A stretch of DNA of 64,000 nt from Desulfocicer vacuolatum DSM 3385. GTDB lineage: Bacteria > Desulfobacterota > Desulfobacteria > Desulfobacterales > Desulfobacteraceae. Positions 17,349 through 26,910 of this stretch are shown here, in pieces. A model generated the notes under the pieces. It saw only the letters and a list, made by a program, of their open reading frames with translations. It was not told the origin of the DNA and did no database searches. A program made the position numbers and the translations under genes. Location: NCBI RefSeq assembly GCF_900176365.1, contig NZ_FWXY01000001.1, forward strand, positions 124,001 through 188,000, read 5' to 3'. Numbering within the stretch: position 1 is the stretch's first letter; every line of letters begins with the position of its first letter.

Positions 17349-19136
17349 TTATAAAATGGCGTCAAATTTACAGCGATCATAACAGCTCATGCACTTGATG
17401 CACTTATCCTTATCAATAACAGCCACCTCTTTTTTCTGCCAGGCAATGGCATCGGCCGGGCAACCCTTGGCGCACAGCCCGCAGCGCTTGCACGCATCCG
17501 GGTCCACCTCAAATTTCACCAGATCAGGACAGGTCTTGGCAGGACAGGTCTTGGCATAAATATGGGCCTCAAATTCATCCCTGAAATACCTCAATGTGGA
17601 TAAAACAGGGTTGGGCGCTGTCTGCCCCAATCCACAAAGGGCTGTGTGGCCCACCACATGGCAAAGGGATTCCAGTTCTTCAATGTCCCCGTCTTTACCC
17701 TTTCCCTTGCAGATATCCTCCAGAATGGTAAGAATCCTTTTGGTACCCTCCCGGCAGGGGGTGCATTTACCGCAGGATTCATCCTGGATAAAATCCATGA
17801 AATAACGTGCCATATCCACCATGCAGGTGGTATTGTCCATGACAATGGCACCGCCGGACCCCATGATGGCACCCACCTTGGCAATGGCTTCATAATCAAT
17901 GGGGGTATCCAGATGTTGTTCCGGCACACATCCCCCTGAAGGCCCACCCAGCTGAACCGCTTTAAATGTTCGTTTACCGGGCACCCCGCCCCCGATGTCA
18001 TACACAAGACTTCGAACAGAAGTCCCCATGGGCACTTCCACAAGGCCGATGTTGGCCACATCCCCGGACAGGGCAAAGACCTTGGTTCCCTTGCTGTTTT
18101 CTGTGCCCACACCGGCATACCAGGCCCCGCCTTTCAACATGATTTGGGGCACATTGGCCAGGGTCTCCACATTGTTTAATATGGTGGGTTTCCCCCACAA
18201 TCCCTTGTGGGCCGGAAAGGGAGGTCTGGGAATGGGCATTCCCCTTTTTCCCTCAATGGAACGCATAAGAGCCGTTTCTTCACCGCACACAAAGGCCCCG
18301 GCGCCCTGGTACACTTCCACGTCAAAATTAAACCCTGATCCCAGAATATCGTCCCCAAGAAGTCCGTAGGCCTTTGCCTGGTCAATGGCAATGTGAAGGC
18401 GTTTAATGGCAAGAGGATACTCGCTCCTGCAATAGATATATCCCTTGTCAGCGTTGATGGCCCTGGCAGCAATGGCCATGCCCTCCAGCACCGCATGGGG
18501 ATCAGACTCCAGGATGCTTCGATCCATAAAGGCCCCGGGATCCCCCTCATCGGCATTGCACAACACATATTTCTCATCCCCGTCGGCCCATTTGGCAAAT
18601 CGCCATTTGGCACCGGCAGGAAAGCCAGCCCCCCCCCGGCCCCGGAGACCTGATGCCATCATCTCATCAATGATATCTTCAGGTTTCATCTCTGAAAGCA
18701 CCTTGGCAAGTCCAAAATACCCGTCCCTGGCAATGGCCTCATCAATGAGCTCAGGGTCTATGAGCCCTTTATTTCGCATGGCCCTGAACTCCTGGCTGGC
18801 AAAAAAGGGAATATCCCCCATCTTGGAGATTCTCTTTTTTGTGGCCGGATTCTTATAAAAAAGCCGCTCCACCGGACGTCCGTGCAGACAATGCTCCGTG
18901 ACCAGCTCCTTTGCATCTTCGGGTTGAATCTTCTGGTAAAAAATTCCTTCGGGCTGGGTCACCATCACAGGCCCCACCGCACAAAACCCGTTGCAACCGG
19001 TGATAACAATGGAAACTTCTTCTGTTAATCCCTGCTTTTCAATCTCTTCCTGGAGGGCAGCCCTCACCTTTTCACTGCCGGTGGAGTCACACCCGGTACC
19101 GCCACAGAGCATCAGCTGCATTCTAATTTTATTCAT
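17349..19136 (-). CDS. NuoF-like NADH-binding flavoprotein with ferredoxin ends (HydB/HoxF type)
   Basis: 595 aa. Domains in order: thioredoxin-like [2Fe-2S] domain (residues 1-90; CGGTGCDSTG and GCNGFC), FMN/NADH-binding NuoF core (GLRGRGGAGFPAGAKW near residue 168, GAGAFVCGEETAL), the [4Fe-4S] motif SCGKCTPCREGT near residue 450, and a C-terminal 2[4Fe-4S] ferredoxin (CKRCGLCAKGCP and CIKCMSCYDRC). This layout is known from NAD(P)-linked hydrogenases, formate dehydrogenases and electron-bifurcating complexes. It would pass electrons between NAD(H) and ferredoxin-like partners in the cytoplasm. It follows the NuoE-like gene by 25 bases. No NuoG, hydrogenase or Fdh gene is adjacent, so the partner is unknown. 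Confidence 0.92.
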   Translation of the reverse strand: MNKIRMQLMLCGGTGCDSTGSEKVRAALQEEIEKQGLTEEVSIVITGCNGFCAVGPVMVTQPEGIFYQKIQPEDAKELVTEHCLHGRPVERLFYKNPATKKRISKMGDIPFFASQEFRAMRNKGLIDPELIDEAIARDGYFGLAKVLSEMKPEDIIDEMMASGLRGRGGAGFPAGAKWRFAKWADGDEKYVLCNADEGDPGAFMDRSILESDPHAVLEGMAIAARAINADKGYIYCRSEYPLAIKRLHIAIDQAKAYGLLGDDILGSGFNFDVEVYQGAGAFVCGEETALMRSIEGKRGMPIPRPPFPAHKGLWGKPTILNNVETLANVPQIMLKGGAWYAGVGTENSKGTKVFALSGDVANIGLVEVPMGTSVRSLVYDIGGGVPGKRTFKAVQLGGPSGGCVPEQHLDTPIDYEAIAKVGAIMGSGGAIVMDNTTCMVDMARYFMDFIQDESCGKCTPCREGTKRILTILEDICKGKGKDGDIEELESLCHVVGHTALCGLGQTAPNPVLSTLRYFRDEFEAHIYAKTCPAKTCPDLVKFEVDPDACKRCGLCAKGCPADAIAWQKKEVAVIDKDKCIKCMSCYDRCKFDAIL

Positions 19137-19161
19137 GTCCCTCTCCTGATCCCATGCCGGG

Positions 19162-19668
19162 TTATTTATAGTTTTCCAAAATCTGTATCACCTTGTCAGA
19201 TGAAACCGCGCCATGGACATCTTTGTCCACCACCATCACAGGGGCAAGCCCGCACGCCCCCAGGCAACGAACCCCTTCCAGGGAGAAACGACGATCTTCT
19301 GTGGTCCCCCCCTCTTTTAAATTATATTTGCCGTGGATGCGATTGAGGCTCTCTTTAATGCCCTTGACATAACATGCCGTACCGGTACATGCCTTAATGG
19401 TGTGACGTCCCTTGGGGGTCAGGGAAAAAAAAGAATAAAACGTGGCCACCCCGAATACCTGACTCACGGGCAGATTCAGCCCGGAACTCACATAGGACAA
19501 TAGCTCCCGGGGAAGATAACGCACCACGTCCTGGCACTCCCGAAGCACTGTGATCAATGCCCCGGGTTCTCCCCTGCCCGCCTCAATAATTGTATCTATT
19601 TTTTCCCACATATTTCCATCAATATCCGGATGGTGTGGATGAATCCTTTTTATCATTATATACCCCAT
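19162..19668 (-). CDS. NuoE-like [2Fe-2S] subunit
   Basis: 168 aa (or 164 from the ATG four codons later). The thioredoxin-fold [2Fe-2S] ligands are visible as CTGTACYVKG and CLGACGLAP, with the FYSFFSLTPKGRH segment between helical and thioredoxin domains. It partners the NuoF-like protein encoded directly downstream and would relay electrons from FMN. Both form a minus-strand operon. Confidence 0.93.
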   Translation of the reverse strand: MGYIMIKRIHPHHPDIDGNMWEKIDTIIEAGRGEPGALITVLRECQDVVRYLPRELLSYVSSGLNLPVSQVFGVATFYSFFSLTPKGRHTIKACTGTACYVKGIKESLNRIHGKYNLKEGGTTEDRRFSLEGVRCLGACGLAPVMVVDKDVHGAVSSDKVIQILENYK

Positions 19669-19716
19669 CTATTTGGTTCTCCAGACCCGGGAACAGTGGC
19701 TGTTGAACCTGATTTT

Positions 19717-19808
19717 TTTATATGAAATACTCCGTTAACCAGGGGAGTATTTCTACCTTTGTTGTGGGCAGCACCGGATCAAAATAAGCCCTGCCCATGG
19801 CAGTTATT
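19717..19808 (-). repeat. Type 1 repeat, copy E (minus orientation)
   Basis: Reads on the minus strand as CTGCCATGGGCAG, a GATCCGG-centred hairpin, CCACAACAAAGG and GAAATACTCC...GGAGTATTTCATATAAA. One complete unit upstream of the nuoE-like gene. Confidence 0.85.
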
Positions 19809-19900
19809 AAGAAATACCAGCACCTGCGACCGGGATATCCCCGGTTAATTTTAAAAAGATAAGTGGTAAATTTACCCCCACCCCCCATTTTTTGCAACCA

Positions 19901-20992
19901 TTAATAATGAGATGCCAGCAAATCCAGCTCTGTGTCATAGGCGGCAATGATCCGGTTCCAGGCATATTGTTCCATCTTCTTGATCAAAACATCTCTCACC
20001 GGAATAAAACGAGAATAGTTAAGAATGATATTTTCAAGCATCCCGGGAAGGTATTTATACCCTTGATAAATCAGATCTCCATGGAATTCACGGGGTATGA
20101 TTTCCGGATAGGCCAGGCGATCCGGCAACAAAGGCACACACCCCCGGCGCACTGCTTCCACAACGGAAATACCAAAATTTTCCTGATTGGCCGTACTCAC
20201 CACAATGGCCCCCCGGTCCAGCCATGTTTCATACTCTTTTCTGGATGCCGCATACCCCCAGGTAACAATTTCCTTTTGAAAAAATCGCCGGGCAGACGCA
20301 AAGGCAGCAGGCACTGTTGTGCCGCCTTCTCCCAAAAGGGCCAGCTGAAAAGGGATTTTTTTTAATTTTAAAATTTTCAATGCTTTAAAAAAAGGGCCGG
20401 GATTTTTATCAAATTCCCATCGATGATTCCATATAATCAAGGGGGGATTTAACCAGGGGGTGCCGGGGAGTGCCTCCCCACCGGGAAAAGGGCACCCCGG
20501 ATAAAGGACACCCGATTTTTCTGCAAGGGCTCCTTCACACCATGTGATATTTCCCCCGGGGATACGATTTAAAAAGTCAGATGCCCCTTCCAGAAAATCC
20601 CGGCGATGAAACCGGGAATTAAATATAATACGCCGGGCTGCCAGGGCCGTTGTGATATTCATGATCCCCAGGGATTCATCCCGTTGTTTTCCCGGAAACA
20701 GAGGATAGGTTAATTGATTTTCATGGAAATACACCAGGCAGGGGGGAAGGGGTTTTCTTGCCAGGGCCATGAAATCAGCAAGGTTCATCATGTCCGAAGT
20801 GATGATTCCGTCATAGGTTTCATAATTTTTTTTCTTTCCAATAAATTGCAGCGCCGCCCCCCGCATGCGCCATTTCCAAAAGGTATCCGGCAGGGTCAGA
20901 AGTTCAATGTCATGCCGGGAATGGGCCTGCCATCCCAGGGCAAAAGACTTATGGGAGCCGCCAAAAAACGGCTCCATAAATAAAAATTTCAT
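19901..20992 (-). CDS. Glycosyltransferase of the tRNA-queuosine alpha-mannosyltransferase (DUF3524/GTDC1) type
   Basis: 363 aa from the ATG at 20990-20992 (AAGGAA just before it; a GTG five codons earlier is less likely). The N-terminus FLFMEPFFGGSHKSFALGW and the TLPDTFWKWRMRGAA segment are the hallmark of the GTDC1/DUF3524 family. The C-terminal half is a GT-B glycosyltransferase domain (STANQENFGISVVEA near residue 275 is the donor-site motif). Animal members mannosylate queuosine in tRNA-Asp; bacterial members are usually only annotated as DUF3524. Function here is by family resemblance. It stands alone, with no que genes in the window. Confidence 0.82.
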   Translation of the reverse strand: MKFLFMEPFFGGSHKSFALGWQAHSRHDIELLTLPDTFWKWRMRGAALQFIGKKKNYETYDGIITSDMMNLADFMALARKPLPPCLVYFHENQLTYPLFPGKQRDESLGIMNITTALAARRIIFNSRFHRRDFLEGASDFLNRIPGGNITWCEGALAEKSGVLYPGCPFPGGEALPGTPWLNPPLIIWNHRWEFDKNPGPFFKALKILKLKKIPFQLALLGEGGTTVPAAFASARRFFQKEIVTWGYAASRKEYETWLDRGAIVVSTANQENFGISVVEAVRRGCVPLLPDRLAYPEIIPREFHGDLIYQGYKYLPGMLENIILNYSRFIPVRDVLIKKMEQYAWNRIIAAYDTELDLLASHY

Positions 20993-21338
20993 GTATTCCT
21001 TTTTCACACTCTTTTATACAGACTGCCACGGTCAGCCCGTATTCCGGTCCCCGCCGGCTATGATCAAAAAGCCATATTGTGAGCAGACCGGAAAATGGCA
21101 ATCCACCCGGCTGCAATGATGATATGGCTCATCTATAACACAACTCCCGGCAAGGGAAAACAAAGGATAAAATCCCTGATTTCAGCCTTAATTCATCAAA
21201 AGACTTGACTATTTAACCGTTTTTGCGTTTTTAAGGGAGGGGAAATAACTGTTTTTATCTTTACACCACCCGCTGGAGAGGATATTAACCAGATTAAACA
21301 TATTTTTTTACACTTAAATTTGCCCAGGAGCATATGTA
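20993..21338. other. Gene-free divergent region
   Basis: Contains a short type 1 fragment (about 21022-21055, CTGCCACGGTCAGCCCGTATT) and otherwise no recognisable element. It must hold the promoters for the divergent glycosyltransferase and S1-protein genes. Confidence 0.45.
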
Positions 21339-22796
21339 ATGACAGACGATGTTGAAAAAAAAGAAGCATCCGGCAACCAAGAAGAGAGTTTTGCCGAACT
21401 TTTTGAAGCCTTTGGTTCAGATATCAGCCATGATGTCCGGCAGGGTGATAAAATTGAAGGAAAAATAATTGCCGTCGGCACAAACAGTGTTTACGTCAGC
21501 ACCGGCTCTAAAAGCGACGGTGTGGTGGACAAAGCAGAACTCCTGGACGAAAACGGAGAACTCCCCGTGGCCGTGGGAGATACGCTGGAACTTTATGTGG
21601 TCTCCATGACAGAAAGTGAAATCATTCTCTCCAAAGCCCTTTCCGGCGCCGGAACCCTGGATCTTATTGAGGAAGCCTCCTTTAACAAGACCCCGGTGGA
21701 AGGCAAGGTCACTGAAACCATCAAGGGAGGCTTCAGCGTGGATATCATGGGCAAAAGAGCTTTTTGCCCGGTGAGTCAGATCGATATCAAATATGTTGAA
21801 ACACCGGAAGACTATGTGGGGCAGCAGCTGTCCTTTATTATTACCCGATTTTCCGAATCAGGCCGTAATATTGTGATCTCCCGGCGGGATCTTCTGAATC
21901 GGGAAATCAAAGCCTCCCGGGAAGCTTTTTTAAAGGACCTCAAGGAAGGTGATACCTGCCAGGGCCGCGTGGTAAAACTGATGCCCTACGGTGCATTCAT
22001 AGAGCTTGCTCCGGGGGTGGAAGGCATGGCCCACATTTCTGAACTCTCCTGGTCCCGGGTGGACAAGGCCGAAGAAGTGCTGGCACCGGATGAAACCGTC
22101 ACTGTAAAAGTGCTTAAAATAGAAGCAAGGGATAAGCAGGAGAGCCCCAAGATATCCCTGTCCTTAAAGCAGATGTCCTCAGATCCCTGGGAAAGAGCCG
22201 TTGATACCATCCGTCCCGGAGATCAATTCACGGGCAAGGTGGTGAGGCTTGCACCCTTTGGTGCCTTTGTGGAAATAGAGCCCGGCGTGGACGGTCTGGT
22301 TCATCTAAGTGAAATGAGCCACACCCGCCGCATTGTAAAAGCCGAGGATGCCGTGTCCCAGGGAGAGCATATCCAGGTGGTGGTGAAAGAGATCAACCCC
22401 GATCAAAAACGAATTTCCCTGAGCATGAAAGATGCCCTGGATGACCCATGGTCAGGCGTAACGGCAAAATATCAGCCGGGTCAGCCCGTGGAAGGGACCG
22501 TGGAAAAAAGGGAGCAGTTTGGCCTGTTTATTAATCTGGAACCGGGGATCACTGCCCTTCTTCCCGCCTCACTCATGGGAAAATCCGCCACCTCCGCTGA
22601 TTTTGACAAATTAAAACCGGGAGATACCGTTTCCCTGGTGGTGGAAAACACCGATGAAGATGCCCGCAGGATCAGCCTGGCACCGACGGATCTCAAGGAA
22701 AAAGACAATTGGAAACCCTTTGTGCCGTCGGAGAAAAAAAGCCTTGGCACCATGGGCAGCCTGTTAATGGAAGCCATGGAAAAAAATAAAAAGTAG
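21339..22796 (+). CDS. S1 RNA-binding repeat protein (ribosomal protein S1-like)
   Basis: 485 aa, AGGAG before the ATG. Five S1/OB-fold repeats can be read, each opening with a G-x-V/I-x-G pattern at about residues 35, 115, 203, 290 and 377. Repeats 3 and 4 (MPYGAFIELAPGVEGMAHISELSW and its near copy) are the best conserved. It is shorter than classical six-repeat S1. Likely a ribosome- or mRNA-associated protein acting in the cytoplasm; whether it is the sole S1 of the cell cannot be told. The acidic, low-complexity N-terminus (30 residues) lies outside the repeats. Confidence 0.9.
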   Translation: MTDDVEKKEASGNQEESFAELFEAFGSDISHDVRQGDKIEGKIIAVGTNSVYVSTGSKSDGVVDKAELLDENGELPVAVGDTLELYVVSMTESEIILSKALSGAGTLDLIEEASFNKTPVEGKVTETIKGGFSVDIMGKRAFCPVSQIDIKYVETPEDYVGQQLSFIITRFSESGRNIVISRRDLLNREIKASREAFLKDLKEGDTCQGRVVKLMPYGAFIELAPGVEGMAHISELSWSRVDKAEEVLAPDETVTVKVLKIEARDKQESPKISLSLKQMSSDPWERAVDTIRPGDQFTGKVVRLAPFGAFVEIEPGVDGLVHLSEMSHTRRIVKAEDAVSQGEHIQVVVKEINPDQKRISLSMKDALDDPWSGVTAKYQPGQPVEGTVEKREQFGLFINLEPGITALLPASLMGKSATSADFDKLKPGDTVSLVVENTDEDARRISLAPTDLKEKDNWKPFVPSEKKSLGTMGSLLMEAMEKNKK

Positions 22797-22804
22797 GATT
22801 ATTC

Positions 22805-22908
22805 GGCATGCTTCATTTATGGTTTACACTTTCCAGAACAATGTTCCCATTTTGAGGATAAATTTTCAAAAAAGTGTAAACTACTTTTGAAGTTGTATGA
22901 AAGATGCC
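22805..22908 (+). repeat. Nested inverted-repeat element, family 2, copy 1
   Basis: 104 bp bounded by CGGCATGCTTCAT and ATGAAAGATGCCG. Inside are GTTTACACTTTCC and AAAGTGTAAAC as an inner dyad. Copy 2 at 36027-36132 has the same size and the same right half (TAAACT-CTTTT--AA-TTGTATGAAA-ATGCC). Each precedes a small Fe-S protein gene on the same strand. Confidence 0.75.
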
Positions 22909-22998
22909 GATTATTCAACGTAAATATTGGGGCAGTGCCGTACCTTTGCGGTACTGCCTGAAGTTAAAAAAAGCACCAGTGTGTACAGGGAAACAGAC

Positions 22999-23367
22999 AT
23001 GGGTAAAATCACCATTGAAGATCTTAAAAAAATAAAAGAAAAAACCGCCGGCATCGTATCCCAGCGGGAAGGAAAGGCCACCGTCACCATCCGTGTTCAC
23101 ATGGGAGAATGTGGCATTGCAGCCGGATCAAGGGATGTCATGACAGCCCTGCTTGAAGCCCGGGCAGAAGCCCATCGCTCGGATATCATGATCGTTGCAG
23201 CAGGCTGCGTGGAAAAATGCCGAAATGAACCCATGATAACCATTGAGGAAAAAGAAAAAGCTACGGTACAATACGGTAATTTAAATCCGGAAAAGGCCCG
23301 CCAGATATTCACCGGCCATATCCTTGACGGCCGGGTTCAAGAAAATTTCCTCATGTCCGGAGACTAA
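22999..23367 (+). CDS. HndB-like [2Fe-2S] thioredoxin-fold ferredoxin
   Basis: 122 aa from the ATG at 22999 (AGGGA 8 bases upstream). It matches the HndB family, known as a small subunit of NADP-reducing hydrogenase: a Lys-rich helical N-terminus, HMGECGIAAGSRDVM near residue 38, AAGCVEKCRNEPM near residue 77, and a closing YGNLNPEKARQI. Only three of the four cysteines of a canonical thioredoxin-like ferredoxin are visible, as I recall for HndB itself. It lies far from hydrogenase genes; the radical SAM gene follows 31 bases later. Possibly a partner of the NuoEF-like pair 3 kb away (inference). Confidence 0.8.
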   Translation: MGKITIEDLKKIKEKTAGIVSQREGKATVTIRVHMGECGIAAGSRDVMTALLEARAEAHRSDIMIVAAGCVEKCRNEPMITIEEKEKATVQYGNLNPEKARQIFTGHILDGRVQENFLMSGD

Positions 23368-23398
23368 ACTTTTCACCACTGATGTATGGCAACCTTTA

Positions 23399-24670
23399 AT
23401 GACGGCAACCATTTTCACAGATGAACACCATAAAATATGCCTTGATAAACCCGGGGCAGACACCTACATCAAAATCAGCTATCCCCTGAAGTACGGCAGA
23501 TACTCGGAAATTGAAACCCGGGATGCGGTACTTCAGTTCAATCTCAACCATGAAATTGTCCGTGCCAGGGGAAAGGACAGTAAATGGATACAACCCACGG
23601 AATGGTTGAAAAGAAGTATGGGAAACGACTGGGTCTATTACTCCACCGGGGGATACACCGGCGTATTTGAAGCCACCGGGGAGTATTATCTGCCCAACCT
23701 GCCCTACCCCACCAACTCACTTCTGGGGGGCAAACCCCTTAAAGAACCCTCGGTGATGCGCATTACCCACCACTGGTATGATATCCTCCAGGCAGTGAAG
23801 GCCCAATGCAACCGGCCCCATCCGGCGGTGCAGTCCTTTCTGGAACAGGCAGTGGCAAACACCCCAAAAATCCTGGAGCAAAAGGCGCAACAACTGTTTG
23901 ATATTGCCGACGGACGCATAACAGTGATGCCCCCGGATGCCCGCCATGTGGATTATGATATCATCCCCCTGACCATTTCCCACGGCTGTATTTATAAATG
24001 TAAATTCTGCCGGGTGAAAACCAATGCGCCTTTTTCCATGGCCTCTGAGACAGAAATCCTTTCCAAAATAGCCCGGTTAAAAAAACTGTATGGTAACGAT
24101 CTGGTCAATTACAACGGCCTTTTCCTGGGGGAACATGACGCCTTGAATGCCCATGCAGGTCTAATCCTGTTTGCCGCAGACAGTGCTTTTAAAGCATTTG
24201 ATTTTAAAAACGCCTATATGAAAGGGGCAAGGCTGTTCATGTTCGGCAGTGTGGATTCCCTTTTAAAAGCCCCCCCATATCTTTTTGAAAAACTCAATGC
24301 CCTTGACTACCGGACCCACATCAACATCGGCCTTGAATCCGCCAACCAGGAGACCCTGGACCGCATTGGAAAACCCATCACCACAGATCAGGTTTTAAGG
24401 GCCTTTGATAAAATGCAGCAAATCAACGGGCAGTATGACCGCATTGAAATCACTGCCAATTTTATCATGGATGACACCCTTCCCAAGGCCCATTACACCA
24501 CCTTTCTCTCCCTTGTAAGAGACAAGGTTCCCCGGCCCCGGGACAAGGGTTCCATTTACCTTTCCCCCCTTCGCATCAATGCCCCTTCCAGATCGGTTCT
24601 CTTCCAGTTCAATGAACTGAAGCGCCTCAGCCATCTGCCCACATATCTTTATATTATCCAGCGATTGTAA
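23399..24670 (+). CDS. Radical SAM protein of unknown function
   Basis: 423 aa from the ATG at 23399; a TTG 25 codons upstream, inside the preceding gene, is the alternative, and neither has a good ribosome site. The cluster motif CIYKCKFC lies near residue 200, preceded by about 190 residues with a WYDILQAVKAQ helix region and PTNSLLGGKP. After it come a GLESAN motif and DRIGKP (the Elp3/MiaB-like signature region). It would use a [4Fe-4S] cluster and S-adenosylmethionine for radical chemistry. No substrate can be named. It is followed closely by the PHP-phosphatase gene, suggesting one operon. Confidence 0.8.
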   Translation: MTATIFTDEHHKICLDKPGADTYIKISYPLKYGRYSEIETRDAVLQFNLNHEIVRARGKDSKWIQPTEWLKRSMGNDWVYYSTGGYTGVFEATGEYYLPNLPYPTNSLLGGKPLKEPSVMRITHHWYDILQAVKAQCNRPHPAVQSFLEQAVANTPKILEQKAQQLFDIADGRITVMPPDARHVDYDIIPLTISHGCIYKCKFCRVKTNAPFSMASETEILSKIARLKKLYGNDLVNYNGLFLGEHDALNAHAGLILFAADSAFKAFDFKNAYMKGARLFMFGSVDSLLKAPPYLFEKLNALDYRTHINIGLESANQETLDRIGKPITTDQVLRAFDKMQQINGQYDRIEITANFIMDDTLPKAHYTTFLSLVRDKVPRPRDKGSIYLSPLRINAPSRSVLFQFNELKRLSHLPTYLYIIQRL

Positions 24671-24719
24671 CCTGTTGATCCTCTTTTCAATCCCCACCGG
24701 ATGTGATATGGGAGAGCCC

Positions 24720-25625
24720 ATGGAAAAAATAAGATACGTCTCTGTCCACGGCGGCCACAGTGGTGAATTCTGCGACCATGCCCGGGATAACCTGGAAGAT
24801 ATCATTGAACAATACATTGAAATGGATTTTGCGTGGGTGGGCATCACCGAGCATGTTCCCCCCCCCACCGATGCCCAGAGATATCCCGATGAAATTGAAA
24901 AGGGCATCAGTGCCGCCTTTCTCCGGGAACGATTTGCCCGTTACATGGGCCACTGCCGTCATCTCCAGGCCAAATACCAAAAAGAAATCACCCTTTTTGT
25001 GGGGTTTGAAACGGAAAGCTGGCAGGGATGCCTGCCCTATATTCAAAGCGTTGTCAAGCAGTTCAGGCCCGATTACATCGTGGGGTCTGTGCACCATGTG
25101 GATGATCATTGCATTGACTATTCACAAGCGCTTTACCGTGAAGCTGCCGGGGCTGTGGGTGGCATGGACAGCCTTTACTGCCGTTATTTTGACCGGCAGC
25201 ATGAAATGCTTCTGGCCCTGGAGCCCGCCGTTGCAGGCCATTTTGATCTCATTCGAATTTTTGATGCAGATTATGAAAGGCGATTAAAAAAACCTGAAAT
25301 ATGGCAGAGAATCACCCGGAATCTGGCGTGCATTAAAGCCCTTGACATTGCCCTGGACTTTAACCTTCGTGCCCTTAAAAAAGGGGCAAAGGAGCCCTAT
25401 GTCTCCCGGGCCATACTCCAGCAGGCAAAGAAGATGGGCATTGTCGTCATTCCCGGGGATGATTCCCACGGCGTGGCGGACATCGGCACATATATGAAGG
25501 TGGGCATGGAACACCTGAAAACCGCAGGTATCAGTGCAGGTCCCTGGCTGCCCCCACGCCTTTATGACGGCCCCAAAAGGCCCCGGTGGGGGGCCGATCT
25601 TAAGTACAACAAAATACCAAAATAG
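24720..25625 (+). CDS. PHP-domain phosphoesterase, histidinol-phosphatase-like
   Basis: 301 aa from the ATG at 24720, with GGGAG 6 bases upstream. The metal-binding PHP motifs are visible: [10 protein letters not shown] (N-terminus), GITEHVP near residue 42, GFETES near residue 100, GSVHHVDD near residue 122, AGHFDLIR near residue 175 and GDDSHG near residue 257. This arrangement is that of the HisK-type histidinol-phosphatases, but no his genes are nearby, so another phosphoester substrate is possible. Cytoplasmic. Confidence 0.82.
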   Translation: MEKIRYVSVHGGHSGEFCDHARDNLEDIIEQYIEMDFAWVGITEHVPPPTDAQRYPDEIEKGISAAFLRERFARYMGHCRHLQAKYQKEITLFVGFETESWQGCLPYIQSVVKQFRPDYIVGSVHHVDDHCIDYSQALYREAAGAVGGMDSLYCRYFDRQHEMLLALEPAVAGHFDLIRIFDADYERRLKKPEIWQRITRNLACIKALDIALDFNLRALKKGAKEPYVSRAILQQAKKMGIVVIPGDDSHGVADIGTYMKVGMEHLKTAGISAGPWLPPRLYDGPKRPRWGADLKYNKIPK

Positions 25626-25639
25626 AGGAGAGAAATTCC

Positions 25640-26086
25640 ATGAGAGCTGTTGTGCAACGGGTGAAGAATGCCCGGGTAACCGTTGGCGGGTCCGCCACCG
25701 GAGAAATTAACCGGGGGCTTACGGTGCTATTAGGGGTTGCCGGGGGAGATACCCAAAAAGAGGTCGATTTTCTGGTGGAAAAGATTATTCATTTGAGGAT
25801 TTTTGAGGACAGTGACGGTAAAATGAACCACTCCCTCATGGACATCAAAGGGGATCTTCTGGTGGTCTCCCAGTTCACCCTGCTGGGGGATGTGAAAAAA
25901 GGGCGTCGGCCTTCCTTTACCCAGGCGGCCCCCCCGGATGAGGCAAAAGCCCTTTATGAATTATTCATTGAAAAAGCCCGGCACATGGGCATTAACACCC
26001 AGACCGGTGAATTCCGGGCCATGATGGATGTCTCTCTGGTCAATTCAGGACCGGTAACCCTTATTCTGGACACAGCAACCCTATGA
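25640..26086 (+). CDS. dtd: D-aminoacyl-tRNA deacylase
   Basis: 148 aa, the usual length. It starts [15 protein letters not shown], has [10 protein letters not shown] near residue 77 and the cross-subunit NSGPVTL motif at the C-terminus. It removes D-amino acids (and glycine mischarged on tRNA-Ala) from tRNA. GGAGAG lies before the ATG. Its stop overlaps the start of the next gene by four bases (ATGA), so the two are translationally coupled. Confidence 0.96.
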   Translation: MRAVVQRVKNARVTVGGSATGEINRGLTVLLGVAGGDTQKEVDFLVEKIIHLRIFEDSDGKMNHSLMDIKGDLLVVSQFTLLGDVKKGRRPSFTQAAPPDEAKALYELFIEKARHMGINTQTGEFRAMMDVSLVNSGPVTLILDTATL

Positions 26087-26814
26087 AATACGATAATCTG
26101 AGTGTGGTGCTTGTGGCACCCCAGGGCCCATTAAATGTGGGTGCCACCTGTAGAACCATGATGAATTTTGGTTTTTCCGATTTGAGGCTGGTCACCCCAT
26201 GCACCGCCTACCGGGGCCTGGAGGCCAGAAAGATGGCATTGACTGCCCAGCCCATGCTGGAAAAGGCCCGGGTATTTGACAGCCTTGCCCATGCCCTGGC
26301 CGATTGTCATCTGGCCTTTGGCACCACCCGGCGGTTTGGAAAATATCGAAACAATTTTTTCACCCCTGATGTGGCCGGAACAAAAATAGCACAACTGGAT
26401 GATTCGTTTAAATGTGCCCTTGTCCTTGGCCGGGAAGACAATGGCCTCACCACAGAAGAGCTTTCCCTGTGCCAGCACTTTATCACCATTCCCACACAGG
26501 ATGCCTTTGCATCCATGAATCTGTCCCATGCCCTAACACTTTTTCTCTATGAAATTGCCAAGGCCATGCAATCCGGCCAACAGCACACCGTGGCCCAGGG
26601 TCGGCCTGCCACCATGAAAGCCTCGGAACAGATGTATGCGCACATGCGAAAAACCCTGTGCGACATCGAATATCTTGATCCCCAGAATCCCGATCACCTG
26701 TTGCGAACCTTTCGAAGAATCTTCAGCCGGGCCGGGCTCAGGGACAGGGATGTAAACATCATCCGTGGGCTCATGAGTCGCATTGACTGGATCAACAAAC
26801 AAAGAAAAAAATAA
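26083..26814 (+). CDS. trmJ: SPOUT tRNA (cytidine/uridine-2'-O)-methyltransferase, TrmJ-like
   Basis: 243 aa. [19 protein letters not shown] at the N-terminus, FGTTRR near residue 82, [15 protein letters not shown] near residue 107 and ASMNLSHAL near residue 146 are the SPOUT knot motifs of the TrmJ/TrmH group 1. A C-terminal helical extension of about 80 residues is typical of TrmJ. It methylates the 2'-OH at the tRNA anticodon loop (position 32 in known members). It overlaps dtd by 4 bases. A type 1 repeat starts right at its stop codon. Confidence 0.88.
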   Translation: MKYDNLSVVLVAPQGPLNVGATCRTMMNFGFSDLRLVTPCTAYRGLEARKMALTAQPMLEKARVFDSLAHALADCHLAFGTTRRFGKYRNNFFTPDVAGTKIAQLDDSFKCALVLGREDNGLTTEELSLCQHFITIPTQDAFASMNLSHALTLFLYEIAKAMQSGQQHTVAQGRPATMKASEQMYAHMRKTLCDIEYLDPQNPDHLLRTFRRIFSRAGLRDRDVNIIRGLMSRIDWINKQRKK

Positions 26815-26901
26815 TCGTCACGGGCAGACCTTATTCTGATCTCGGTCTGCCCACAACAAAAATAGAAATATTCCCCGGATTTGCGGAGTATTTCATATAA
26901 A
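26815..26901 (+). repeat. Type 1 repeat, copy F
   Basis: One complete unit starting at the base after the trmJ stop: GGGCAGACC...GGTCTGCCC, CACAACAAA, then GAAATATTCC...GGAGTATTTCATATAAA. Confidence 0.88.
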
Positions 26902-26910
26902 AAAAATTCT

